64,000 nt of DNA from Orientallactaga sibirica (taxonomy: Eukaryota > Chordata > Mammalia > Rodentia > Dipodidae): the NCBI GenBank assembly GCA_036365145.1, contig JAEOAD010000004.1, positions 52,789,001 through 52,853,000 of the forward strand, given 5' to 3'. Shown here piece by piece: positions 54,406 to 64,000 of this stretch (its first letter is position 1; every line of letters starts with the position of its first letter). Under the pieces are notes generated by a model. That model was not told where the DNA came from and made no database searches. It saw only the letters and a list, made by a program, of their open reading frames with translations. Both the position numbers and the translations under genes were made by a program.

Positions 54406-55993
54406 TGGAGTGAAACCATGTCTATTCACATATTTATGGTCTATAGCTAATTTTTCTACAATGGCAAAGTTATATAGCTGCAGCAGAAAATGAACATCCT
54501 ACAGCCTACAGAACTTAAAATATTTAGCACCTGTGTCTTTACAGAAAAACCTTGGTGATTATTTGTCTAGGACACTCAAGGAAGGAGAGGTTTGACTTAT
54601 TCTGTCATAGGTTCTCCATACTATAAGAATATGGGATCTTATTCAATCAGAACTTAATAAACTAGGTAAAAAAATATCAACTATACCTTAAATTGAGCCT
54701 GCAAACTGCTCAAAAATACACTGTAACTAGAGAATGCATTTACCTACCATTCAGATCAATTATCCAAGGATATGCTGTACAGGAAGAGAACACATCATTT
54801 CAAAATTATTTCAAATACTGAAGCAAGAAAAAATTAAAAGTTTCTCATAATAGAGGGAAATGGTCATTTCAAATAGAGAGAAGGAAATTCTGAGATGAAT
54901 AGTCACAGGAATAATTGTATGATATTTCACTAGCATTATTAATGGGGCTGGAGTTTGGCCTGACAATGAGAATGGCCTCCCTTGTGGCATTTTGGCAGTT
55001 TTACTTCTGTTCTTTGAGCAATAAGGAGCTGACAAAAGATGAAAGTCCTTGCTTGAGCTGCTGAAATAATATAGCATGAAGACTTCCCAGTTACTCAAGA
55101 GCTCAAAGGATTCCATTTTTATAGCTTTCTGGAAGCTTGATGAATGCTCACAGAAAATACTGTACTTCCTTTGAAATCAGTAACCATATAGGAAGTTATC
55201 ATTGTGTTTGAGGCCCTAGATAAACAAATATAGCAATGAAATTCATTTGAGGTAAAATAAGATAACTCATGTCAATCAATCATAAAACAAACAGACTAGC
55301 TATTAGTATGTTCTGCTCAGGTGAGTTGTAGATGGAAAAGAAAACTAGCCAATCACAGTTTCAGTTAAGCTGCTACAGCTACCAAGGTCATCATTGTAAT
55401 GACCACATGTCTAGTGAATTTTCTGACAAGAGTGTATATTCCACGTTTCAATATTCTGGATTTTTAATGAATATTTTCATCATGCTCTGAAGGGAATATC
55501 AATGACAACAAAGGGACCACTGGTTCAAAAATACAATTATGGAACAAAAGAGCAATATTACCAGAATTTAAAGGAACATGAAAAAAAATATTTAAAAAAC
55601 CTGGGTCCAAATGACAGAGAGACTTTTTAAATGAGTCGACATTCTCCTTCTCCTTCTCCTGTTCTTTCTCCTTTTCTTTTTCTGTTCTTGCCTTGAATTG
55701 TGTTATTTCTCAATATAACCCATAAGCAATAGTTACCTCTGTCAAAAGAACTTTGCCTTCATACCTGTCTTCTCATGGATGATGTTTTTTATTCTGTCTT
55801 TATCTTCTCATTATCATTCATAAAAAGAGCTTTATTTAATAGACCAGAGAGGTATGTTAAAATGTGTTGCCCAGCTATACATAAGATGTAAAGATACTAA
55901 AACTTATAACAAAAAGGCGTCATTAGACATGAATGTTTGCAGAGAACGTAATAATACATGGGTTGGGCTGTACACTGTAAAAGATAATGAGAG
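54406..55993. other. single-copy sequence
   Basis: No feature recognised. A short CTTCTC repeat lies at about 55645-55680. Confidence 0.4.
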
Positions 55994-56905
55994 TCCTTTA
56001 ACTCTACTCTCTTACACTCTATACCCTCACAGAGGCACACCTACAATACATTCTACCCCTTCACACAGGTATACCTACAATAGACTCTACTCACTCAAAA
56101 GGATACACATACAATACACTTTACCCCCTCACATGGGCACACCTACAATACACTCTACCCCTCACATGGGCACACCTACAATACACTCTACCCCCTCACA
56201 TGGGCACACCTACAATACACTCTACCCCCTCACATGGGCACACCTACAATACACTCTACCCCTCACATGGGCACCCCTACACTCATGGGCACACCTACAA
56301 TACACTCTACCCCCTCACATGGGCACACCTACAATACACTCTACCCCCTCACATGGGCACACCTACAATACACTCTACCCCCTCACACAGGCACACCTGC
56401 AATACACTCTACCCCCTCACATGGGCACACCTACAATACACACTCTACCCCTCACACAGGCACACCTCACTCTGGGCTCACACACCACAATACACTCGAC
56501 CCCTCATGGGCACACCTACAATACACTCTACCCCCTCACACAGGCACACCTACAATACACTCTACCCCCTACCACCTACAATACACTCTACCCCCTCACA
56601 CAGGCACACCTGCAATACACTCTACCCCCTCACATGGGCACACCTACAATACACTCTACCCCTCACAGAGGTACACCAACAATATACTCTACCCCCTCCA
56701 CATCTACAGTACACAACTCCTTCACACAGACACACCTACTATACACTCTACACCTTCACACAGGCACTTCTGTGATACACAACTCCCTCAAACAGGCACA
56801 CCTACAACACGCTCAACTCCCTCATATGGGTATACCTACAATATACCCTACCTCGTCACACAGGTACATCGAGAGCTCATTCTACTTCCTCAAAATATAG
56901 TCCAA
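55994..56905. repeat. minisatellite, about 34-bp unit, about 26 copies
   Basis: The core unit CACACCTACAATACACTCTA followed by CCCCCTCACATGGG (or CACAGG) is repeated head to tail. The central units (about 56120-56660) are nearly identical and several are 33 bp, lacking one C. Units at both edges are diverged. No unit contains a stop in any forward frame, which produces overlapping open frames of 348, 191 and 227 residues. The 34-residue peptide period equals three 34-bp units. Confidence 0.97.
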
Positions 56906-57414
56906 TCTCTTTCATAATGAACATGGAATCAGTAGGAGGCTTGAGAGCGAGCTAAGGCAAAGGGATAAACCAGCCTTGTTAAAAGTAGAATAGGAGGTTT
57001 TGAAGAAAGATTTTGAAATAAGAAGGAGTTTAATAGGGAAAATAAAATTTGTAAACATAAGCAGGAGCCAAACTTGGATACTTATTTTATATAACTTAGC
57101 CAATATCAATGCTGTGCTTACTAAGGACTGTAACTCTTGATAATGCTATTCAAGATACATCATTTATTCTCAGGCAGGGCACTAATGGTAGTTACATAAC
57201 TTCAATTCAAAATGGGAAGCATCATGACAGAAATTGTTCACTGTTAACACAGACATGTTAGGGAAGGCCATCTTTGATACCATCTTGTGAGATATTCCAG
57301 ACAATGGGAAGATTCTCTATGTTTTAAGGTGATTGCTATACATTAGACCACTCTGACTAAACAGTGGATAAACATTTAGGACTGGACTACAAGCACATAA
57401 AAAAATTCTGAAAG
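56906..57414. other. single-copy sequence
   Basis: No feature recognised. Confidence 0.4.
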
Positions 57415-57572
57415 TGCCAGGTGTGGTAGTGCACGCCTTTAATCCCAGCGCTAGAGAGGCAGAGGTAGGAGGATTGCTGAGAGTTCAAGACCACCCTGAG
57501 AATACAGACTGAATTCCATGTTAGCCTGGGCTGGAGTAAGACCCTACCTTGAAAATCAAAAAAAAAAAAAAA
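57415..57572 (+). mobile_element. B1 SINE with target duplication
   Basis: TGCCAGGTGTGGTAGTGCAC, TTTAATCCCAGCGCTAGAG and an A tail. TCTGAAAG flanks it at 57407-57414 and 57573-57580. Confidence 0.95.
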
Positions 57573-57580
57573 TCTGAAAG

Positions 57581-59389
57581 CTATGGTTTTGGTAAATGGA
57601 AGTGACCAAGTTCTAAGATGTGGAGATTCGACAGAAAGAGAAGTTTCATGTCTTCAGAGACTTACAGATGCCTCAGTGGGGTAAAAACAATCAATGCAGC
57701 TTTCTTTTTACACTATAGTGGGAAATGTGAATTTTTCATCAGATATATAGAGGTGTGGTATTTATGAATATTTATGCTATCACTGTTGTCCCCTAATGCT
57801 TATGTAAAACATGGATCTGCTATCTGGAATCAGCTCAAGTTTTCAGTGACAGGATAATGAAATGTAAGAATTGGACAGGCAGTATAAATACAGCTTGTGT
57901 GTCTTGCAGAGTTTTGTGGTACTTATAGTCTTTCGTTGAAATATAAAACAAATTTCACACATTTTCTGTACACCCAGATAAATGATCTCTTTATATCACA
58001 TTCTCCTGTCTGCAGCAAAGAACTCCATTTTTAATGTAGCATTTGTACTCAGAGTCCCAAGTATTACACAGTTTGCTTGGTAGACTTGACATAGAAAACG
58101 ACAGAAAGCAGGAATGTCTTTGTTCATGGTGCAAACTTTAGGCTCACTTCTACACAGTAACTTATAGCATCTTATTAAGAGGACCAAATTCAGTCCACTC
58201 TCCCAGTGATATTTGAATTATGAACATGTGAGCACTTACTATTTGTCTTGAAAAGTTATTGAGAAACTATTAGGTCTCTAATTACATAGACCCATTTCTT
58301 ATTCATACAACAGTTGCTTGGCTAACTCTGGAATAAGAGCTCTAAAAGTAAATGTGTCTTACATATCTTTTCCCCAAGGTCAAGAAAACTGAACTTTCAG
58401 TCAATAATTATTTTTAATAAATTCACTAATTTATGAAATATTTATTCTTTATATTACTTACCAAAGATTTTTGTAATCACTTAAGTTGCTGTGCAGCTTT
58501 TGACAGTGCCATCTATATCTGTTACCAATGAGTCTTCCCACATAAGCAAATGTCTCAAATAACTGAAGCAATTCTCTCAAGCCTCTTTATTTCACCTACT
58601 TTTGATAGTAATCTTTCAAAATTGTGTTATGTGCTATAGATAAGCGAGAACACTTGAGATAATTTAACCGTTTCATGATGAGTCAGACCCATTATAATAA
58701 ACATTGGTCCTTGTACTTCAATGCCAGAAAAAGCAGACTGTCAGGACCTATGAAGTAGACAGAACAGGGTGTGCCTAATAGCTCATGGACCCAAACAGCT
58801 TGATATTCCTCCTTGCACTTCTATTCTCTACTGGTTTTCTGTTCCATGTCTTTTTTAGATGTTAGGCAAAGAAACAACCTTACTCACTAAAACAATCTTA
58901 TTTGTTACATGGATCCTCCCAGGTAATTGAATTATCTGAAAAAGAAGTTTTTGTTTTATAAGTCCATAGTAAAATTTTTACTTAATAGAAATTATTACAT
59001 ATGCCACACATAAAATATTGGTGTAAGTTTCAATACATAGAATTTCTATAATGATTCTGTCACATCTCATAACATTTACAATGCTTTTCATTTTAAAAAT
59101 GTGTGTGTATGTGTCTCTCTGTGTGTGTGAGTGTGTGTATGTTTATAAGTATGTGTGTATGTACATATATGCATTCACATAAATGCTTTCACATACGCTC
59201 ATGAAATTTTCTCTGCTGTGGCATTCAGCCTATAAATCCTAACTCCATACTTTATGTTTGTCTCAGACCTACATATGATATATTTTCTTTGCATTAAATG
59301 GTTTAAAAATTCCCCAAGCTTGCCTTTTCAGTACAGTACACATACTATAGTAAGCAACAGTATATGTATATGTACGTGTATGTGTATAT
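57581..59389. other. single-copy sequence
   Basis: A short TG-rich patch at about 59100-59165. No other feature recognised over 1.8 kb. Confidence 0.45.
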
Positions 59390-59850
59390 GTCTCTCACCC
59401 TTGTCGACCTGGTCCAAACTTCCATATCCCTTCCTTTGAACATAGCTGTAGCCTCCTTAAGTAATCCTCATGCTTCTACCTACTGACTGTGAGTATCTAA
59501 AGTGATCTTTAAAACACAAAATATTAGATCATGTCATAGATTCTTCTTCTTTTTCCATCAAATTATTTTCTGATTAGCTAAAACATTACAAGAAACTTGG
59601 CATGACTCATACTGAGTAATCTGGAAATTTTGTTTTTCTCTGAAGTCTTATCACCTCCCAAGTCTTCATCTCTTATTGTCATGTAACCACGTTGCCTCCT
59701 TGCCGTTCCCAGACACACTAAATTCAACTATTGTGTTTGCTACTCTCCTCTGCACCGTTTCTTCCTTTGTGTACCCTCTTCCTCACTATCGTGAGCTTGA
59801 TGTCATCCTCTAACAGTGTCCCTCCCTAACCATCCTTTTCAAAAGATCGT
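59390..59850 (+). mobile_element. ancient LINE-2 (L2) 3' portion
   Basis: It follows L2 order in sense: GTAGCCTCCTTAAGTAATCC and CATGCTTCTACCTACTG, AAGTGATCTTTAAAACAC then TTAGATCATGTCATAG, TCCTTGCCGTTCCCAGACAC. This family predates placental mammals. Confidence 0.7.
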
Positions 59851-60559
59851 AGACAGAATTTACAATTTATTACCAGCAGCTTCTCAACATAGTACTTTGT
59901 GAAGTTTTTTGCACATCTATCTGTACATCCCTTTCCAAAATAGAATATATGACCCTTGGGACCCAGCGCTTCTTTGCTTTTGTTCTGAGTACATTCTTTG
60001 AACTTGGAACAGTGCTGCCACCTAACGCACTATACATATGTGCAGGATGAGTGGTGGATAAACACTGACCTTTGCCTTCCACTGTTTGTTAGCTTCTTCT
60101 TGAGAAATGTTTTTTTCCTAATCTGTGTGCAGTCTTGGATTGTACTATTTACCCTCTGCTGTTTACTTTCCTCAAACACGCACACTAAATCAATTTGCTC
60201 TGTTCTGAGGATAATTCTATGCCTAACATATCTTACCAGATCTTTGTGACAAGTGACTTTCTCTGATGCCCAGGAGCTTTCTACTGCCCTATTTGGGAAT
60301 TGGGGGTATTTTTGAAACTGATTGTGGTTACCTAAAGTCTGATTGCCAGTTAAGGCAGAACTTAGGGTATGGATTTTTTTACATAAAATACTGGAACTTT
60401 TACAGTAAAAGCATATTCAGGAAACTGTCCTTGACACCTACCGGAACTTCGCTGGGTTCACAGCATGACTGAGCCAAATAAAAGAAATTTTTCTTTTTTT
60501 TCTTTCCTTTTGGCATGCATGGATGTGTAAAGGATGTGTGTTCTGGTGGTGGTCGTGTG
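59851..60559. other. single-copy sequence
   Basis: No feature recognised. Confidence 0.4.
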
Positions 60560-60925
60560 TGTACAGTGTGTGTGTGTGTGTTTGTGTGTGTATGCATGTG
60601 TATGTGGTATGTGTGTGTGTGGTGTATGTTTGTGTGTGCACTCCATGTGCTTGTGTGCAGAGGCCGGAAAAGAATGAAGAGCGTCTTCTTGCCACTCATT
60701 TGTATACTTCCTTGAGACAGAGTCTTTCCATCCTGTAGGAGCTTCTCTCCACAATACGCTGGTCTCTGTCCTCCATGGACTGGGATTATAGATGTGTGTG
60801 TGTAACCATGCCTGGCTTTTTACGTGGGTTCTGGGAAGTTAACCTTGGGAGTCTCTGGACCAAGAGGCTCTCCTGTTGCTTGGTTGTTTGGCAAATTCTC
60901 TTACTGCTGAGTCATTTCCCCAGAG
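60560..60925 (-). mobile_element. B3-like SINE with long TG-rich end
   Basis: TG-rich 60560-60650, then GTGTGCAGAGGCCGGAAAAG, CTTGAGACAGAGTCTTTCC, GACTGGGATTATAGATGTG, TACGTGGGTTCTGGGAAG and a decayed head TTACTGCTGAGTCATTTCC. The frames of 66-99 residues here are translations of the TG array. Confidence 0.82.
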
Positions 60926-61920
60926 TGACTTTTTTTTTTTTTTTTTTTTATGTTAATAATGTGTTTATATAACACTTAGTGAAGTTGTATTGAAATGTAT
61001 TTGGAGATAAAGTTAATTGAATATAAATATTACAGCAGTTAAACTTGTTATTTTCAGAAGCCCCATGGGAAAAATGAAGATTCATACATAGAACAGAAAT
61101 TTTTGAAGCAGAAAAAAAATTAAATGGAGGTTGAAGCAGATATTCATTGTTATGTTGACGAATAGTGAAAATTACGTAAATTGAACTGTAAAAAATTAAT
61201 GCAGTCAACATATTTCTAACATGCTACACTTACTGGAAAAGAGTTCTCTTCACATGAAGGTTTGAGAAGACTGGCTGACACCTACATTAAAGGTAATACA
61301 CTTGAATATAATTTGTTTTCAGAGATAATAAATTTAAAAGTTTTTCAGTAATAACATAAATGTCAAATAAATTTATAGAAACATTCTATTATAGTTCATG
61401 AGAAATGTGTTTGTACATTAAAAATAAAGTCAAAGAATGTCTTAAGGAACCTATAGTCTTAAAAAATAGGTGGCAACAAGTACAGAAAAGTCAAATGCTT
61501 TATGTCAAAATAAACGAGTATACCAAAAACTACATTTGTTAGGAACACATTATATGTACTAAATATCTTGGCAATAATCAAAGTATGGCATGTCAGAGTG
61601 TATTATATATCCCATTAAATAGTAGACATTCTTATATTTACTCTTGTCTGTTTAATATAACCAATCCAAGCTTCACAATCAACCAAACAACCAACCAACT
61701 AAAACACTCTGTTATTTTTTCCTATTTCATTAGTATGCTTATTTTTTTGTTATAACAGTGAAATAAGTCATAAGCACACAATGAATGTATCCAGATTTAA
61801 GTAAGTGGCTGAGTTTTGTTGTGTTTTAGCTGACATATCTTCTCTCATTTTTCAGCATTGGTAGTTCCCAGTTTTGTCCAGTGAGGTAATGGATGGATAT
61901 ATATATATTAGATAATTGCA
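60926..61920. other. single-copy AT-rich sequence
   Basis: A poly-T at 60930-60949 and otherwise nothing recognised. Confidence 0.4.
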
Positions 61921-61931
61921 TGGTCTGATAT

Positions 61932-62092
61932 TTTTTTTTTTTTTTTTTTTGGTTTTCGAAGTAAGGTCTCATTCTAGCCCAGGCTGACCTGGAATTCACT
62001 CTGTATTCTCAGGGTGGCCTTGAACTCATGGCAATCCTTCTACCTCTGCCTCCCAAGTGCTGGGATTAAAGGCGTGCACCACCACGACTGGC
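61932..62092 (-). mobile_element. B1 SINE, young, with target duplication
   Basis: A long poly-T, then a near-consensus B1 in reverse complement (GGTTTTCGAAGTAAGGTC, AAAGGCGTGCACCACCACG). TGGTCTGATAT lies at 61921-61931 and 62093-62103. Confidence 0.96.
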
Positions 62093-62103
62093 TGGTCTGA
62101 TAT

Positions 62104-62637
62104 GCTTATTGTCAAGCTTGAACATAGACAAGAAAGATTTGAGCAAGTTAAAATTATGTAATTTTATAAAGAAAAAATTTTCAGAATAAAACTAATATAG
62201 AATGAAATATTTATTAGGTTTTGGTATCTAGTTTGCATAATGAGTGGATGGGTAGAAAATGGCTTTTCTTTTCATATATATATTCAGACAAACATATATT
62301 CTGATAAGGATTAATCTTCTCTTCTTTTGAACTTAACATTGCTTTAAAAGCTAAATGTTATTAGATTATTCTATTATTTTGTAGTTATATATCATTATAT
62401 CTCATGGATAATTCACACTTTATATAACCACATCCATACTGTTTAGCGTTTCCAATATAAATAAAAACATTGTTATGCTCATTAATAAATCTCAACTATC
62501 TATACATACTTGGATGCTTCCTTAAGGATTAGCAAGCCTTTAGTATTATGCTGTTTAAAAATGTTTTAAAATATTTTGATTCCAGTTAATGACCATCAGA
62601 AAGGCATTTAGGTTTTAGGGTACCTCCTTTTAGGTCT
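62104..62637. other. single-copy AT-rich sequence
   Basis: No feature recognised. Confidence 0.4.
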
Positions 62638-62794
62638 TGTATGAGACAGTTTTTTGCCAGTGTGACAAAATGACAGGCTCATGGACTCTGGTTTCAGTTC
62701 ATGCTCACTTGTGTTGATTGCTTCTGAGCTGAGCCGAACATCATGACATCACGGCGGAGAACAAAGCTGCTCACCTCATGGAAGCCAAGAGAAT

Positions 62795-62835
<41 letters not shown>

Positions 62836-63118
62836 AGGGAGAGAGAGAATGTGTGTGAGTCATCCAGGTCAAGATATACCCTTGCAGGGCATGCCCCAGT
62901 GACCTACTTCTCCTAACAATGCCACTCTTCTAAAGGCTCCATAAATTCCCAGCAATGCCATAAATTTATGAGTACATTAATGGATTAATCTGTTGATGAG
63001 GTTGGAGACTTCCTGATCCAATCAACTTCCCAAAACTCCACTCTGCTCACCGCTGCATTGGGAATAGGGCCTTTAACAGATGAGCCTTTGGAGGACATTT
63101 CAGATCGAAGCCATAACA
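62638..63118 (-). mobile_element. MST/MLT1-like MaLR LTR with (GA)n expansion
   Basis: On the minus strand it starts TGTTATGGCTTCGATCTG and ends CTGTCTCATACA. In between lie CATTAATGGATTAATC, the GTGACCTACTTCTCC region and a pure (GA)n at 62798-62832 (plus-strand view). Flanking 5-mers differ. Confidence 0.78.
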
Positions 63119-64000
63119 TTCTTTTATTATATTTTTTAAAACTAAGTAAAATATTGCTTTCAAGGATTGCACATAAAATATAGTCTGTTAATATCTACCA
63201 AATTAAATATCATGTATATTATCTGTGATTGATTTTATAAAATGGCAATCTTCCAAACATGTAAATCTTTAAAGATTTTTTTTAGAAACTTCTCCATATC
63301 TCGTAAGCATTATTGCTTTCTTTATAAAGATAGAAATAGAATGTCATTGATTTTTTTATTAGAATAAATTCTCCCAGATAGAAGCTAGACTACCTTGCCT
63401 TGTGACTATGTGACTAAGTTCTTGCTTGAGAAGGGAAAGGAAGGGATTTTGTAACTTCTAGACCAACTATTAAAACAGTGGTGAAATGTAATCATTATTC
63501 TTTCCCACATCCCACAGAGTAGAATTTGATTGTAATACTAACTGCTCAGCTGGGTTTGACTATGTTAGCAAATATGACTAGGGGATGGGACATGGGCAGT
63601 ATAAAGGTGTGTTAGCCCAGGTCCTCCTAAAACAAACTAGGCTGGCAGGTAGCTTATTGGAGGACACAATTACAAAGGATAGTAGTGAAGAAACGTGAGT
63701 AGGTGAGGGAGAGCCATCAGAAGTCAATGAAATGCCCTCATCTGTCAAAGGAGTGTGAGGAGGAAGGCTGGACGAGGCAGCTCATTACTGGGAAGTTTCA
63801 ATGAGGCGGACAGGGACTCTTCTCACTGAAGCTGCTTGCTTCACCTATGTTCTCTGCTGCACAGTCATTGAGTGAAGGTAGCTGATCAGAGTGTTAATTT
63901 CAGAGCTGGCTAAAGAGGTGGTATCTGGATCTGCGCTGGCTGCAGGATATGCGAGGAAATTCATGGTAACTTTGAGAAGGATTCCTTGACTAATTTGAGG
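63119..64000. other. unclassified sequence at right edge
   Basis: No exon was recognised. 63370-63980 has more balanced composition and faint resemblance to old LTR or DNA-transposon relics (CTTGTGACTATGTGACTAAG, AGGTAGCTTATTGGAGGAC), but I cannot place it in a family. Confidence 0.35.

Noticed and set aside
55854..56900. 348-residue plus-strand open frame as a gene
   Set aside because: It is a translation of a non-triplet minisatellite that is open in all three forward frames. There is no domain, and upstream and downstream sequence is not coding-like.
55994..56905. CRISPR-like array
   Set aside because: Units are contiguous with no unique spacers, and the window is mammalian nuclear DNA. 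It is a minisatellite.
60400..60754. Histidine/threonine-rich frames
   Set aside because: Translation of a TG/CA-rich SINE end.
1..64000. A novel multi-gene or defence-like system
   Set aside because: No host coding gene could be supported anywhere in the window. All protein-like signal traces to L1 ORF1 and ORF2 fossils or to simple repeats.
1..64000. Strong L1 strand bias as evidence for an enclosing plus-strand gene
   Set aside because: Younger L1 pieces are mostly minus, but the inverted L1s and both older ORF2 relics at 13365 and 32685 are plus, so the sample is too small and mixed.

Overview
This is a window of mammalian nuclear DNA from a rodent, and I see no host protein-coding exon or host RNA gene in it. 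It is AT-rich and dense in retroelements. The rodent assignment rests on B1, B4, ID and B2/B3-like SINEs, rodent-type L1 3' UTRs and many ERVL-MaLR LTRs. The most common SINE is tRNA-like: it opens with a GGCTGGAGAGATGGCTTAG-type 5' end and closes with (CT)n followed by CAAATAAATAAA. From memory this resembles the DIP-type SINE of jerboas (Dipodidae), so a jerboa-like rodent is my best guess. That guess is inference, because no search was possible.

Layout. 1-3770 is a minus-strand L1 (copy A) that runs off the left edge, with decayed ORF1 and ORF2 and a 5' UTR of 93-bp monomers. 4.0-7.1 kb holds SINEs and a small plus-strand MaLR provirus remnant. 7.1-11.3 kb is mostly single-copy sequence around a large pyrimidine tract. 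11.3-16.2 kb holds L1 3' ends, a solo LTR with perfect target duplication, and a 5'-inverted L1 that landed inside a much older L1 ORF2. 16.6-21.5 kb is a second minus-strand L1 (copy C) that was later hit by a MaLR LTR, by another L1 3' end and by a 618-bp solo LTR of a different class. 22-36 kb mixes SINEs, LTRs, two more inverted L1 fragments and an ancient L1 interrupted by two SINEs. 38.6-40.5 kb is a run of SINEs. 41.0-42.8 kb and 48.7-50.1 kb are two related minus-strand MaLR proviruses, one with a recognisable tRNA-Leu-type primer binding site and the other with a recognisable polypurine tract. 45.2-48.7 kb is the longest stretch without an obvious repeat. 51.6-54.4 kb is layered repeats. 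55.99-56.9 kb is a minisatellite of about 34 bp units that is open in all three forward frames. 59.4-59.85 kb is an ancient L2.

The window reads as an intergenic or deep intronic insertion record. Its value is in relative dating (which element sits inside which) and in insertion mechanisms (target duplications, twin-priming inversions, microhomology deletions). Nothing here supports a multi-gene system. Boundaries of old repeats are by eye and may be off by tens of bases.
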